Origin: Actinopolyspora halophila DSM 43834
Lineage (GTDB): Bacteria > Actinomycetota > Actinomycetes > Mycobacteriales > Pseudonocardiaceae
Assembly: GCF_000371785.1 (NCBI RefSeq)
Contig: NZ_AQUI01000002.1
Span: 1,229,122-1,293,121, forward strand
Length of the DNA: 64,000 bases
Direction: 5' to 3'
This document shows, piece after piece, positions 8,159 to 18,332 of the stretch; the first letter of the stretch is position 1, and every line of letters begins with the position of its first letter. The translations under genes and the position numbers were made by a program. The notes under the pieces were generated by a model. That model was not told the origin of the DNA. It worked only from the letters and a program-made list of their open reading frames with translations, and ran no database searches.

Positions 8159-9517
8159 ATGAACGGCCGGTTCGACGCTCCGCGCGGTCCGGTGGTCACC
8201 GGTATGAGAGTGATACCGATCGCAGGCCACGACAGCATGCTGCTCAATCTCAGCGGCGCGCACGGGCCGATCTTCGCCCGCAACCTGGTGGTGCTGGAGA
8301 GTTCCACCGGCGACGTCGGGGTGGGTGAGGTTCCCGGTGGGGAGGAAATCCGGGCCACTCTGGAGGAAAGCCGCGGACTCGTGCTGAACACGCCGGTGGC
8401 GAACTACAACTCCGTTCTGCGACGGGCGCGGAGCTCCTTCGACCACCGGGACGCGGCGGGCCGGGGCGCGCAGACCTTCGACTCGCGGATCGTCGTGCAC
8501 GTTCTCAGCGCGCTGGAGACGGCGTTGCTGGACCTGTTGGGACGCCACCTCGGGGTTCCGGTCGCCGAACTGCTGGCCGAGGGAGTGCAGCGGGAACGGG
8601 TCCCCGTGCTGGGATACCTGTTCTTCGTCGGCGATCCCTCCGGAACCGGGCTGGAATACCGCGGCAGCGCGGACGAGCCCGCGGCGGAGGACGACTGGAT
8701 GTGGCTGCGCCGTCAGGAGGCCCTCACCACGGACGGGGTGCTGCGACTGGCGGAAGCCGCGAAACAGCGCTACGGGTTCCGCGACTTCAAGCTCAAGGGC
8801 GGAGTCCTCTCCAGTGAGCGGGAAGCGGAGGTGGTGCGTGCGCTGGCCGAGCGCTTTCCGGAGGCGAGGATCACCCTCGACCCCAACGGTGCCTGGTCGG
8901 TGGAGGAGGCGATCGGGGTGTGCAGCGGACTGGAGGGAGTGCTCGCCTACGCGGAGGACCCGTGCGGACCGGCGAGGGGGTTCTCCGGACGGGAGACGAT
9001 GGCGGAGTTCAAACGGGCCACCCGGATGCCCACGGCCACGAACATGATCGCCACGGACTGGCGCGAGCTCGGACACGCGATCACGGCCGGTGCGGTGGAC
9101 ATACCGCTGGCCGATCCGCACTTCTGGACGATGAGCGGTTCGGCCCGGGTCGCACAGCTCTGCCACGAGTGGGGACTGACCTGGGGCGTGCACTCGAACA
9201 ATCACTTCGACGTCTCGCTGGCCATGGTCACTCAGGTGGCCGCGGCCGCTCCCGGCGAGATCACGGCTGTGGACACCCACTGGATCTGGCAGGACGGTCA
9301 GCGAATCACCACGGCTCCACCGTCCGTAGCGGACGGAAGCATCGCGCTGCCGAGCTCACCCGGGCTCGGCGTGGAACTGGACATGGACCGGGTGTGGGCC
9401 GCTCACCGGCTGTACCGCGAGCAGGCCCCCGCGCACCGCGACGACTCGATCGCGATGCGTCGGTTGGTCCCCGGTTGGTCCTTCGATCCCGGGCGACCCG
9501 CACTGGACCGGGACTGA
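8159..9517 (+). CDS. gudD: Glucarate dehydratase
   Basis: Enolase-superfamily enzyme of 452 aa that dehydrates D-glucarate (and L-idarate) to 5-dehydro-4-deoxyglucarate, the substrate of KdgD. Recognisable sites are the KLK base motif (211-213), metal ligands D241 (DPNGAW), E266 (AEDPCG) and N295, D319, and H345 (GVHSNNHFD). The N-terminal [15 protein letters not shown] is diagnostic of the family. The start is ATG 8159 with GGGGAGG upstream. It lies between the semialdehyde dehydrogenase and the GntP-type permease gene, so uptake, dehydration, decarboxylation and oxidation steps are all encoded side by side. Confidence 0.94.
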   Translation: MNGRFDAPRGPVVTGMRVIPIAGHDSMLLNLSGAHGPIFARNLVVLESSTGDVGVGEVPGGEEIRATLEESRGLVLNTPVANYNSVLRRARSSFDHRDAAGRGAQTFDSRIVVHVLSALETALLDLLGRHLGVPVAELLAEGVQRERVPVLGYLFFVGDPSGTGLEYRGSADEPAAEDDWMWLRRQEALTTDGVLRLAEAAKQRYGFRDFKLKGGVLSSEREAEVVRALAERFPEARITLDPNGAWSVEEAIGVCSGLEGVLAYAEDPCGPARGFSGRETMAEFKRATRMPTATNMIATDWRELGHAITAGAVDIPLADPHFWTMSGSARVAQLCHEWGLTWGVHSNNHFDVSLAMVTQVAAAAPGEITAVDTHWIWQDGQRITTAPPSVADGSIALPSSPGLGVELDMDRVWAAHRLYREQAPAHRDDSIAMRRLVPGWSFDPGRPALDRD

Positions 9518-9779
9518 TCGCTGCCCGAATTCCTCCGCCAGGGGCCTTCGCGGGTGGTCGTTCGGCGGCCGAGGGCGAGCGGAGATCCGCTGTGATCCTC
9601 GCGCCGCCCGCGGGAGCGGTTCGTTGGCCTTCGTTCCGCGGGGTCCGCTCCCGCCCGAACCGGAGTGGTGAGAACGGCGTTCGAATCCGTTCGGGGCACG
9701 CGGTGTGACTCATTTTCGCGCCCGTTCGGTTCCTCCGGTTTCTTCCGGTGTTGCTTCCTTTCTTCTTCTGGAATTTTTC

Positions 9780-9796
9780 GATCCTTCGGAAGGATC
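9780..9796 (+). promoter_or_regulatory. Hairpin covering the permease ribosome binding site
   Basis: GATCCTT and AAGGATC form a 7-bp stem around CGG. The Shine-Dalgarno GGAAGGA (9788-9794) lies in the loop and right arm, six bases before ATG 9800. Folding would hide the site, which suggests translational control or protection from read-through. Confidence 0.4.
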
Positions 9797-9799
9797 CGA

Positions 9800-11294
9800 A
9801 TGCAGTCCTGTGATTCTTGTCCGCATCTGGCGGCTGATGGACGGGCCGCGGAATCGGAAAGCGGTGCGGAACTGGCTTGGCAACTCCCCGACTGGGGGCT
9901 GCTGTTGCTGGTCGCGGCCGGGATAGCCGTGCTGCTCGTTCTGGTGACCAGGGTGAAGATGCACGCTTTCGTGGCGTTGCTTCTGGTCAGTGTGCTGGTC
10001 GGGTTCGGAGCCGGGATCAGGCCGGGGAGGATACCGGAGATCCTGCAGTCGGGGATGGGCGGAACGCTGGGCGACATAGCGATCGTCGTGGCGCTGGGAG
10101 CGATCCTCGGCCGCATGATGCAGGAGTCCGGGGCCGACCAGGTGCTCTCCCGTGGCATGCTCAGCGCCTTCGGTGAGAAACGCGCTCCGCTGGCTGTGGG
10201 TATGACCGCGCTCGTGTTCGGCATACCCGTTTTCTTCGACGTCGGGTTCATCATCCTCGTCCCGCTCATGTACGCGGTAGCCGCACGCAGCGGTCGTTCC
10301 CCGGTGACCATCGCGCTGCCCGCGATCGGCGGGCTGGCGATGATGCACGCGGTGCTGCCACCCCACCCCGGCCCGGTGGCGGCGGCGGAGCCGATCTCGG
10401 TTGGGTGGCGCTGATGGGGCTGATCTGCGGACTCCCCGCCTGGTTCGTCGGTGCCTACCTGTTCGGCAGCCGCATGGGCGACCGCTTGGCGCCGGTCGAG
10501 CAGCCCGCAGGGGGCGACGCCGGTTCCGGTTCCCCCGAAGCACGGGCGCAGCACGGCTCAGCCGGTCAGGGGCTCCCCGGAGGCGAGCACGAATCCACGG
10601 GAGCCGACAGCGGGGCGCGCACCCCCTCTCCCTGGGCGTCACGGTCGCGATCATCGTCCTACCCGTGCTGCTGATCCTGTTGAACACCTTCGCCGAGATC
10701 CTTTTCGAGCCGGGTGCGCTGCGCGAGACGCTGAAGTTCGTCGGTGATCCGACCACGGCGCTGATAGTCACGGTTCTGCTGTCGTTCTGGCTGCTCGGGT
10801 TCAGGGGCGGATTCGACATGGCCAGGATCGAGAAGGCCGCCTCCGCCTCGCTCGGTCCCGTCGCGCTCGTGCTGCTGGTGACCGGTGCGGGTGGTGTCTT
10901 CGGCGCGGTCCTGGAAGCGACGGGAGCGGGAAGCGCGTTGGCCGACCTGCTCGGTGCGACGTCGCTGCCCGTCGTGGTGCCGGCCTTCCTGACCGCGACC
11001 GCTCTGCGGGTCGCGCTCGGTTCCAAGACGGTGGCCATCGTCACCACGGCGCCGATCGTCGCCCCGCTGATCCAGCAGGTGGGGATGTCACAACCCGAGA
11101 TCGCGCTGGTGGCCGTCGCCTCCGGTGGGACGGTGCTCTCGCACGTCAACGACTCGGGGTTCTGGCTGTTCAACCGCTACATGGACCTCGACATCAAAAC
11201 GACCCTGAAGACCTGGACTTTGATGGAGACCTTCATGGGAACGGCCGCCTTCGGGTTAGCGGCGCTGGGCAGCGCCGTGCTGGCGGTGGTCTGA
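9800..11294 (+). pseudogene. GntP-family gluconate/glucarate permease, frameshifted
   Basis: Polytopic permease broken into three frames. From ATG 9800 the first frame encodes several membrane segments up to LPPHPGPVAAAEPI, then ends at a stop near 10414. The family sequence resumes one frame lower as LGWVALMGLICGLPAWFVG, then changes frame again near 10620 and continues as SLGVTVAIIVLPVLL to the natural C terminus (SHVNDSGFWLFNRY). The first break looks like a short deletion between at-repeats near 10402. The second looks like a TC duplication in a pyrimidine run at about 10625-10631. Each shifts the frame the same way, so they do not compensate. Either the uptake step is lost in this strain or there are assembly errors. 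It would import glucarate or gluconate across the membrane. Confidence 0.8.
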
Positions 11295-11471
11295 CGACCT
11301 TCCCGCCGCGTCGTGGCAGCTGCTGTCACGGTTTCGGCGACCCCACCGAACGGGCACCGATCACCCCGGCGGTGGCATGGCGGATCGTGCCGACAAGCGC
11401 TCGGCGGGGGCGTCCCTCCGCCGGGCCCACCCGACGGGCCCTGCCACGCCGGGTGGGCAGCAGCGGCTGGC

Positions 11472-12104
11472 TCAGGACTCGCACTTCTTCCAGGAGAAGT
11501 GGTAGGTGGTCTCGATGTTTCCGTCGGTCGAGTCCATGGTCATGAAACTGGTCTCGCCGGACTCCGAGGTCCCCGCGTCCACGCGCAGCTCGGTGTTGAT
11601 GTTGAAGTTGCGTTGTACGCCGCAGGGCTTGTAAACGATGTCGGCGATCTCGGTCTCGTCGGTAACCTGCCAGTTGTCGCTGTACTCGCCTTCGAACGTC
11701 TTGCTGGAGTGCGTTGTTTGGGAATCACCCTGGAAGTAGTAGCCGGCTTTCTGGGTGCCGGTGGCTCCTTCCGCGAGATGGGCGAAACCGCGGTAGTCGG
11801 CCTGGGCGATCCCGTAGGTGAATCCCTGGGGGACGTGCACGATGAGGTTGAGCTGACAGTTGCGTCTGAAAGCCGTGGGATCGGAGTCCGGTCCCACTTC
11901 GGCCAGGTAATCGCTGTAGGTGACGGTGAAGGCCTTGTTGTCGGGGGAGACGGCCACGTCGGCCGTGCCCTCGGGACAGCCGGAACCGTTCACGGTGGCG
12001 ACGTCGATGACTATTTCGTCCGAAGGCGGGTCCTCGAACGCGCCCGTGGTGGGAGCGAAGAGAGTCGACAGTGCCATTCCGGAAGCGATCAGGTGGGTGA
12101 GCAT
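11472..12104 (-). CDS. Secreted DUF4360 protein
   Basis: Protein of 210 aa with a signal peptide (about 1-22) and a mature domain of the DUF4360 type: GSGCPEGT near 40-47, then FTVTYSDY, then RRNCQLNL. Five cysteines, the last in the C-terminal WKKCES, suggest disulfides outside the cell. The function of the family is unknown. It stands alone, convergent with the permease gene, with no obvious operon partner. Confidence 0.8.
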   Translation of the reverse strand: MLTHLIASGMALSTLFAPTTGAFEDPPSDEIVIDVATVNGSGCPEGTADVAVSPDNKAFTVTYSDYLAEVGPDSDPTAFRRNCQLNLIVHVPQGFTYGIAQADYRGFAHLAEGATGTQKAGYYFQGDSQTTHSSKTFEGEYSDNWQVTDETEIADIVYKPCGVQRNFNINTELRVDAGTSESGETSFMTMDSTDGNIETTYHFSWKKCES

Positions 12105-12550
12105 TTCTTCACCTCTCAGGTGTCGAAAAATTCCGTTTCTGTCCGTCTTTGTCGCGCGGATTTACGGTCGCCTGCTTCGGATGGCGACCGGAAGTCATTG
12201 TATGGGAGATTTTGCTGGGGTTGCAGGTGCTTTCGGGTTAATCCTGGTGGCGGGGAGTCGGTGCGGGATTCGTTCTGATCCGATGGTCGGACGAATCGGA
12301 ATTCCGGGAAATGTGTTTTCGGTGCGGAGTCCGAGCGGTGCTCTCCGGGTGCGCGATTTTTCGGATTCTTTCGCGATGCGGGAACTTCTTCCCGGAGCGC
12401 CAGTACGGTCGTTGCCGTGTTCCGTGCCTGTGGATGACGTTCGAGCCGTCCGCGACGGGAGCCCGAACGGCTTCCGGGACGGGTGCCGGGATCGGACCGG
12501 GACGGCGGTGGGCATCGCTCGCGACGGCCCGTCTGCGGCATCCTCGAGAT
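12105..12550. other. Intergenic region between the DUF4360 gene and arfB
   Basis: 446 bases between divergent genes. The part just left of 12260 is noticeably richer in A and T than the surroundings, as expected for the DUF4360 promoter. Open frames here look like noise, and I identify no RNA gene or repeat. Confidence 0.4.
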
Positions 12551-12988
12551 GTGCCCGAAGACCTGCGCGTGAACCGGCGAGTGACCATACCGGCCTCCGA
12601 GCTCGTGGAGCGCTTCTCCCGCTCCTCGGGGCCGGGAGGCCAACACGTCAACACCACCGAGTCCCGCGTCGAGCTCTCCGTCGACCTGCGGGGCTCGCGG
12701 GCGCTGACGGAGCAGCAGCGTGAGCACGCGATCTCCCGGCTCTCCGGGAGGCTTTCCGGTGGAGGAGTGCTCACCGTGGCCGCGGACCGGGAGCGGAGTC
12801 AGGTGGCCAACCGGAAGCAGGCCAGGCTCCGTCTCGCGGAGATGTTGGCCGAGGCGCTGCGTCCGGTCCCGCAGCCTCGACGGCGCTCCGGCCCGAGCGC
12901 CGGAGCCAAGCGCAGGCGATTGGAGGACAAGAGGCACCGTTCGAAGGTCAAACGGACCAGGGGCAAGGGCCCTCCGGAACGTGAGTGA
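12551..12988 (+). CDS. arfB: Peptidyl-tRNA hydrolase ArfB (YaeJ-type ribosome rescue factor)
   Basis: Protein of 145 aa with the release-factor catalytic GGQ at 29-31 inside [20 protein letters not shown]. The C-terminal tail (about 105-145) is strongly basic, the part that enters the mRNA channel in ArfB. It hydrolyses peptidyl-tRNA on ribosomes stalled without a stop codon. GTG 12551 (VPEDLRVNRR) is preferred because family similarity starts there and gives the usual length. The open frame extends upstream but shows no similarity. Confidence 0.88.
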   Translation: MPEDLRVNRRVTIPASELVERFSRSSGPGGQHVNTTESRVELSVDLRGSRALTEQQREHAISRLSGRLSGGGVLTVAADRERSQVANRKQARLRLAEMLAEALRPVPQPRRRSGPSAGAKRRRLEDKRHRSKVKRTRGKGPPERE

Positions 12989-13399
12989 TGGGGGAGGGTC
13001 GGCGGCTCTTTTTGTTTGGCGGTGCGGGTGGCGGAACCTCAGTCGGGGTCTCGCTGCGGGATCCTCGACATCGGGTAGGCACCTACACAACGTCGAGGCT
13101 GTCCTCGCGAGACTCGGGACTGAGAACCCGCGGCGGTGCCGACTGCGTAGGCTCAGAGCGCTTGCGTTGGAGCGAAGGCTTTTCGGGGACTCGGGTTTCT
13201 CGGGTGACCTGTTAGCCGGAACTTGAGTCGGCGCCTTGCTGCAGCCCCCTCGGGGCCGGTGGCGGTGCGTCCGGAGCGGTACCGGATATCTTGGTGACGT
13301 GCCGGTGGGACTTCGTTGCCCGTGCTCCGCGGGACGGCTCCGCCGAACGAGCCCACACGAGCCGGTTCGAGAACGATTCCCGACGGGAGGGGACGGCGG
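12989..13399 (+). other. Intergenic region with nested-hairpin repeat
   Basis: 411 bases between arfB and the patatin gene. The left half is filled by a repeat of stacked inverted repeats (13038-13124) ending in the shared GCGGCGGTGCCG box (13130-13141). A second segment, TTGAGTCGGCGCCTTGC near 13223-13239, matches the left arm of the element at 38054. No gene is evident. Confidence 0.6.
13038..13141 (+). repeat. Nested-hairpin intergenic repeat, copy A
   Basis: Four successive inverted pairs nest inside one another: CTCAGTC (13038-13044) with GACTGAG (13118-13124); TCTCGC (13049) with GCGAGA (13107); CCTCGAC (13063) with GTCGAGG (13092); GTAGG (13075) with CCTAC (13082). It is flanked on the left by GGCGGAACCTC and on the right by GCGGCGGTGCCG. 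Copies with the same plan but different stem sequences occur near 38.1 and 40.4 kb, so the structure seems conserved rather than the sequence. Confidence 0.7.
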
Positions 13400-14317
13400 A
13401 TGACGACGGCGTGGGTTCTTCCGGGCGGATCGACCTTCGGGGCCGTGCAGGCCGGCTTGGTCAGCGCGCTGTTCGACGCGGGGCACAGTCCGGACATGCT
13501 GGTGGGCACTTCGGCCGGGGCGTTGAACTCGGCTTGGCTGGCCGGTGACCCGACTCCGCACGGTGCCGAGAAGCTGCGCGACGTGTGGGCGACCATGCGC
13601 CGCCGCGATGTCTTCCCGATCGAACCGACGCGGATACTGGCGGGCAAACTCGGCCTGTCGAACCACGTGATGAGCAACCGGGGGCTGGCAGGCTGGCTGC
13701 ATCGCACGTTGCCGTTCCGCAGGCTCGAGGAGGCGGAACTGCCCCTGACGGTCACCGCGACCGAGCTGGACTCCGGTGAGGCGGTGTTCTTCCGAAGCGG
13801 CCCGGCGCTGCCCGCTCTCGTCGCCTCGTGCTCCATACCCGGGGTTTTCCCACCGGTCGAGATGGACGGCCGCCGGTACGCGGACGGCGGCCCCGCCGCT
13901 TTCATGCCCATAAGTCGCGCCGTGGAGCAGGGGGCCGATCGGGTTTACGTGCTGCCGTGCGGCGGCACGTGGCCGCTGGAGTCCGGCGTGGGTGGTTTCG
14001 AGCACCTTCCCGAGCCCAAGGGGGCGAGCAACTCGATCCCGGCGGCCAACGGTGCCGCGCTGAGCGCCGCGATGTACGCGGCGTCCAGACTGGACATGCA
14101 GCTCAACGCGTCCCGGTGCGAGCTGTACGTGCTGCCCTCGCCGAAGGTCGACCGCCTTTCCCCCTACTCGTTCCGGCACTCGACCGCGCTGATCCGGTGG
14201 GCCCGGAACGCCGCGGCCTCCTGGTTGCCCACGGCCCTGCCGGTTCCGACCGAGCCGGTCGACGTGGCCGGGGTTCCGCTCGCCTCGCGTGAGTCGGTGG
14301 AAGCAACGGACGCCTGA
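13400..14317 (+). CDS. Patatin-like phospholipase
   Basis: Protein of 305 aa from ATG 13400, preceded by GGGAGG. The patatin dyad is clear: oxyanion-hole GGSTFG (9-14), nucleophile elbow GTSAG (36-40, Ser38) and the catalytic Asp162 in ADGGP. Such enzymes are serine lipid acyl hydrolases. There is no signal peptide, so it is probably cytosolic or membrane associated. It stands alone, upstream of the urease operon, with no evident link to it. Its substrate is unknown. Confidence 0.87.
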   Translation: MTTAWVLPGGSTFGAVQAGLVSALFDAGHSPDMLVGTSAGALNSAWLAGDPTPHGAEKLRDVWATMRRRDVFPIEPTRILAGKLGLSNHVMSNRGLAGWLHRTLPFRRLEEAELPLTVTATELDSGEAVFFRSGPALPALVASCSIPGVFPPVEMDGRRYADGGPAAFMPISRAVEQGADRVYVLPCGGTWPLESGVGGFEHLPEPKGASNSIPAANGAALSAAMYAASRLDMQLNASRCELYVLPSPKVDRLSPYSFRHSTALIRWARNAAASWLPTALPVPTEPVDVAGVPLASRESVEATDA

Positions 14318-14460
14318 GCGCCGTGTCCTGTCCGTCCCCGTCGTGGGTGGGCGGATCGGCGGAAAGCTCCGCGAGTTTCCCGGGGCGGACGTTTCGGGCG
14401 GTTTTGTTTCGTCGCGATGAAGTTCGTGTTTTGAACCGTGCCGGAACTCGTTCGTGCTGC

Positions 14461-14466
14461 TAAAAA
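14461..14466 (+). promoter_or_regulatory. Candidate -10 box for leaderless ureA
   Basis: TAAAAA lies six bases before the ureA ATG and no Shine-Dalgarno sequence is present, so transcription may start on the start codon itself. TTGAAC at 14431-14436 is too far to be a standard -35. Confidence 0.35.
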
Positions 14467-14472
14467 CGTGTC

Positions 14473-14775
14473 ATGCACCTGGCACCTCAGGAGCGGGACA
14501 AGCTGCTCGTCTACGTCGCCGCGCAGCTCGCGCGCAGTCGCCTGGAACGCGGACTGCGGATGAACCACCCGGAAGCGATCGCGCTGATCACCGATCACGT
14601 GGTCGAAGGGGCCCGTGAGGGTCGTAGCGTCTCCGAACTGATGTCCAGCGGTCGTCACGTGCTGACGCGCGACCAGGTCATGGACGGTGTCCCCGAGATG
14701 ATCGACGACGTGCAGGTGGAGGCGACCTTCCCGGACGGGACCAAGCTCGTCACCGTGCACTCGCCGATCCGGTAG
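14473..14775 (+). CDS. ureA: Urease subunit gamma
   Basis: Urease gamma chain of exactly 100 aa, the family norm, beginning [18 protein letters not shown] and with the conserved [14 protein letters not shown] segment. It is a structural part of the nickel urease that hydrolyses urea to ammonia and carbamate in the cytoplasm. It is first gene of ureABCFGD and may be translated from a leaderless mRNA. ureB follows after nine bases. Confidence 0.96.
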   Translation: MHLAPQERDKLLVYVAAQLARSRLERGLRMNHPEAIALITDHVVEGAREGRSVSELMSSGRHVLTRDQVMDGVPEMIDDVQVEATFPDGTKLVTVHSPIR

Positions 14776-14784
14776 GAGTTAGCA

Positions 14785-15135
14785 GTGTACCCAGGACAGA
14801 TTCTGCCCGGAGCGGACCGTGTTCCGTTGAACCCGGGACGGGAACGGGTTCGACTGGTCGTGCTCAACGAGGCCGACCGGCCGGTGCAGGTCGGTTCGCA
14901 CTACCACTTCGCCGCGGTCAATCCCGGACTGCGGTTCGACAGACGGGCCGCCTGGGGGCACCGGTTGGACATACCGGCCGGAACGGCCGTGCGCTTCGAA
15001 CCCGGTGTCGAGCACGAGGTGCGGCTGGTCCCGATAGGCGGCAGGCGCGAGGTGCCGGGGTTGCGCGGCGAGTTCGCGGGTGAGCTCGACCGCGCGGGAC
15101 GTTCCGGACCCGCCGGGGAGGAGACCGAGCAGTGA
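14785..15135 (+). CDS. ureB: Urease subunit beta
   Basis: Urease beta chain of 116 aa with GTG start at 14785 and upstream AGGAGT. The conserved [15 protein letters not shown]-type segment is present ([20 protein letters not shown], about 30-49). The C-terminal extension rich in Gly and Glu after about residue 97 is typical of actinobacterial UreB. Its stop overlaps the ureC start by four bases (GTGA), so the two are coupled. Confidence 0.95.
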   Translation: MYPGQILPGADRVPLNPGRERVRLVVLNEADRPVQVGSHYHFAAVNPGLRFDRRAAWGHRLDIPAGTAVRFEPGVEHEVRLVPIGGRREVPGLRGEFAGELDRAGRSGPAGEETEQ

Positions 15136-16871
15136 GCGAGGGGACCGAGGAACCGGGGATGTCCCGCGAGCGCTACGTCGAACTGTTCGGTCCGACCACG
15201 GGGGACCGGATCCGTCTCGCGGACACCGACCTGCTGCTGGAAGTGACCGAGGACCGGTGCCGGGGAAGCGGCGGTTCGGGCGAGGAGGCCGTGTTCGGCG
15301 GTGGCAAGGTCGTCCGCGAATCGATGGGCCAGTCGGTGGCCGCGCGCGCCGAGGGAGCGCCCGACACGGTCATAACCGGGGCCGTGATCCTGGACCACTG
15401 GGGAGTGGTCAAAGCGGACGTGGCGCTGCGGGACGGCAGGATCACCGGAATTGGGAAGTCCGGTAATCCGGACACCACCGACGGGGTGGATCCCGGCATG
15501 GTGATCGGACCGTCCACCGAGATAATCGCCGGGAACGGGAAGATCCTCACCGCGGGCGGCGTCGACTGCCACGTGCACTTCATCTGCCCCCAGGAGATCG
15601 AGACCGCGCTGGCCTCCGGGGTAACCACCCTGATCGGTGGAGGGACCGGCCCGGCCGAGGGGTCCAAGGCCACCACCGTCACCCCCGGTGAGTGGAACCT
15701 CGCGCGGATGCTGCTCGCGGTGGACGACTCGCCGGTGAACGTCCTGCTGCTGGGCAAGGGCAACACCGCGGCGGAGGAACCGCTCCGGGAACAGCTCCGC
15801 TCCGGGGCGGGTGGGCTCAAGCTGCACGAGGACTGGGGATGCACCCCCGCGGCCATCGACACTGCCCTGCGCGTGTCCGAGAGCAGCGGTGTCCAGGTCG
15901 CCATCCACACCGACACCCTCAACGAGGCGGGCTTTCTCGAGTCCACCCTGGAGGCGGTGGGGAACCGATCCCTCAACGCTTACCACGCGGAGGGAGCGGG
16001 CGGCGGGCACGCGCCGGACGTGATCAGGGTAGCCGCCCGCTCCAACGTCCTGCCCTCCTCGACCAATCCCACACGGCCGTACACGGTCAACACCATCGAC
16101 GAGCACCTGGACATGCTGATGGTGTGCCACCACCTGAACCCATCGGTTCCCGAGGACCTGGCCTTCGCCGAGAGCCGCATCCGGCCGACCACGATCGCCG
16201 CCGAGGACGTGCTGCACGACATCGGTGCCATCTCGATGATCGGTTCCGACGCCCAGGCGATGGGGCGTATCGGGGAGATCGTGACGCGCTCCTGGCAGAC
16301 GGCGCACGCCATGAAGGCGAGCAGGGGCTCCCTGCCGGGTGACGGACGGGCGGACAACCTCCGGGCCAGGCGCTACGTGGCCAAGTACACGATCAACCCG
16401 GCGGTGGCGCACGGCATCCACGGCTCGGTCGGCTCGGTCGAGGTCGGCAAGCTGGCCGATCTCGTGCTCTGGGAACCGAAGTTCTTCGGTGTCCGGCCGC
16501 ACGCGGTGCTCAAGGGCGGTTTCGCGGTGCGTGCCGCGGTGGGGGACGCGAACGCGTCCATCCCGACACCGCAGCCGGTGCTCTCCCGTCCGATGTTCGG
16601 CGCAACGGGGCGGGCCGCGGCGGCCGGTTCGGTCTCGTTCGTGGCCCCCGAGGCGTTGGAAGCCGGGCTGGCCGAACGGCTGGAGCCGAACAGCGAACCG
16701 GTCGCGGTGGCCGACACCAGGTCGGTGACCAAGGCCGACATGCGGCTCAACGACGCGACTCCGGACATCGAGGTGGCCCCGGACAGCTTCGCGGTGCGCG
16801 TGAACGGCGAGTTGATCGACTCCGAACCGGTGGCCGAGGTGCCCATGGCACAGCGCTACTTCCTGTTCTGA
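15132..16871 (+). CDS. ureC: Urease subunit alpha (catalytic)
   Basis: Urease catalytic chain of 579 aa. All expected active-site residues are visible, at the Klebsiella numbers plus 13: H147 and H149 (CHVHF), carbamylated Lys230 and H232 (GLKLHEDWG), H259, H285, flap C332-H333 (VCHHLNP) and D373 (GSDAQAMGR). A dinuclear nickel site is therefore intact. The N terminus before the family core is about nine residues longer than usual (MSEGTEEPG). GTG start 15132 overlaps ureB. Confidence 0.97.
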   Translation: MSEGTEEPGMSRERYVELFGPTTGDRIRLADTDLLLEVTEDRCRGSGGSGEEAVFGGGKVVRESMGQSVAARAEGAPDTVITGAVILDHWGVVKADVALRDGRITGIGKSGNPDTTDGVDPGMVIGPSTEIIAGNGKILTAGGVDCHVHFICPQEIETALASGVTTLIGGGTGPAEGSKATTVTPGEWNLARMLLAVDDSPVNVLLLGKGNTAAEEPLREQLRSGAGGLKLHEDWGCTPAAIDTALRVSESSGVQVAIHTDTLNEAGFLESTLEAVGNRSLNAYHAEGAGGGHAPDVIRVAARSNVLPSSTNPTRPYTVNTIDEHLDMLMVCHHLNPSVPEDLAFAESRIRPTTIAAEDVLHDIGAISMIGSDAQAMGRIGEIVTRSWQTAHAMKASRGSLPGDGRADNLRARRYVAKYTINPAVAHGIHGSVGSVEVGKLADLVLWEPKFFGVRPHAVLKGGFAVRAAVGDANASIPTPQPVLSRPMFGATGRAAAAGSVSFVAPEALEAGLAERLEPNSEPVAVADTRSVTKADMRLNDATPDIEVAPDSFAVRVNGELIDSEPVAEVPMAQRYFLF

Positions 16872-16882
16872 TCGGGGCGATC

Positions 16883-17608
16883 GTGGTGGAGGAGGACTCG
16901 ACGGTTCCGGAGTCGCGCGCATCGCTGTCCGTGCTCGCACTGGCCGACGCCCGCCTGCCCGGAGGCGGGCACGCGCATTCGGGAGGTCTGGAGGAGGCCG
17001 TGCACCGCGGGGTGGTCGCCGACGCCGAGCAACTGCGGGAGTTCCTGCGCGGCAGGCTGCACGGCGCGGGAAGCCAGGCTGCCGCGTTCGCGGCCGCGGC
17101 GGCGCACGCGGGTGAACGTGGAGCGGGGGCGGACTACTGGTGGCGTTGGGACGTCGAGTTCGACGCCCGAACACCGTCGCCCGCCCAGCGCGCGGCCTCG
17201 CGTGCCCAGGGGCGCGGTACCGCGCGGGCGGGACGCGCGGCATGGCCCTGCGCGGCCCTGGAGGGGCTCCTCTCGATCACCGGCAGCCCGCATCACCCGG
17301 CCGTGGTAGGGGCGTTGATCGGTGCTCGTTCACTCGGCACTCCGAAGGACGCCGCGGCCGTGGTGGCCTACCTGGCCGTGAGCGGCCCGGCCTCGGCGGC
17401 GGTGCGGCTGCTCGGTCTGGACCCGTTCGCGGCCAACGCGGCGGTGGCCGCTTTCGAACGGGACACCGAGCGAATCGCGCGGCGAGCCGCGTCCACGTCC
17501 GGTTCGAGGCCGGAGGACCTCCCGTCCACGGGAGCACCGGCCCTGGACCTGTTCGCCCAGGCACATCAGCGACATCACGAGGAAGAGGTGCGACTCTTTG
17601 CGAGCTGA
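16883..17608 (+). CDS. ureF: Urease accessory protein UreF
   Basis: UreF of 241 aa starting at GTG 16883 (GTG 16886 is the alternative). Typical early motif [21 protein letters not shown] (about 15-35). UreF binds apo-urease with UreD and UreG and gates nickel and carbonate delivery. Lies 11 bases after ureC and overlaps the start of ureG, consistent with one transcript. Confidence 0.9.
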   Translation: MVEEDSTVPESRASLSVLALADARLPGGGHAHSGGLEEAVHRGVVADAEQLREFLRGRLHGAGSQAAAFAAAAAHAGERGAGADYWWRWDVEFDARTPSPAQRAASRAQGRGTARAGRAAWPCAALEGLLSITGSPHHPAVVGALIGARSLGTPKDAAAVVAYLAVSGPASAAVRLLGLDPFAANAAVAAFERDTERIARRAASTSGSRPEDLPSTGAPALDLFAQAHQRHHEEEVRLFAS

Positions 17609-18332
17609 ACACCGGCAAGAGCACCACGAGCACGAACACCGGCATCCCGTCGACTTCGACCCGACGGCCGCGGGACCGGACCCGTTCACCTCCGAGGGAA
17701 CTGCGGGTCGTCCGATGCGCATCGGTGTGGGCGGACCGGTCGGCAGCGGCAAGACCGCGCTGACGGCCGCGCTGTGCCGCGCGCTCGGAAGCGAGCTGGA
17801 ACTGGCCGTGGTCACCAACGACATCTACACCACCGAGGACGCCGACTTCCTCCGGCGGGAGGGCGTGCTGGACGGGAGCAGGGTGGAGGCGGTGCAGACG
17901 GGGGCCTGCCCGCACACCGCGATCAGGGACGACATCACCGCGAACCTCGACGCGGTCGAGCGGCTCCAGCACGAGCACTCCGCTCTGGACCTGATCCTGG
18001 TGGAAAGCGGTGGGGACAACCTCACCGCCGTGTTCAGCAGGGGACTGGCCGACGTCCAGATCTTCGTCGTCGACGTCGCGGGCGGGGACAAGGTCCCCCG
18101 CAAGGGTGGTCCCGGGGTGACCACCGCGGACCTGCTGGTGATCAACAAGGTGGATCTGGCCGAGCGGGTCGGCGCGGACATGGCCGTGATGCGCTCCGAC
18201 GCGCGGCGGATGCGCGGTGAGCTGGCGGTGATCACCCAGTCCCTGACGGACGACCCCACCGCCGCGCGGACGGCCGCCTGGGTGCGGGAGCGGGTCTCCG
18301 CGTGGTCGTCGGCGGAACCGGCCGGGAAATGA
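17598..18332 (+). CDS. ureG: Urease accessory GTPase UreG
   Basis: SIMIBI-class GTPase of 244 aa that powers nickel insertion. P-loop GPVGSGKT at 46-53; the nickel-binding CPH is C104-P-H106 in [15 protein letters not shown] 17598 is chosen because it includes a His-rich leader ([13 protein letters not shown]), common in actinobacterial UreG as a metal store, and follows GAAGAGG. A start at ATG 17715 would lose it. No ureE or nickel permease is seen in the window, so the His-rich tail may take over part of nickel handling (inference). Confidence 0.93.
   Translation: MRAEHRQEHHEHEHRHPVDFDPTAAGPDPFTSEGTAGRPMRIGVGGPVGSGKTALTAALCRALGSELELAVVTNDIYTTEDADFLRREGVLDGSRVEAVQTGACPHTAIRDDITANLDAVERLQHEHSALDLILVESGGDNLTAVFSRGLADVQIFVVDVAGGDKVPRKGGPGVTTADLLVINKVDLAERVGADMAVMRSDARRMRGELAVITQSLTDDPTAARTAAWVRERVSAWSSAEPAGK

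Noticed and set aside
14901-17243. 780-codon minus-strand frame opposite ureC
   Set aside because: Mirror frame; every urease active-site residue is on the plus strand.
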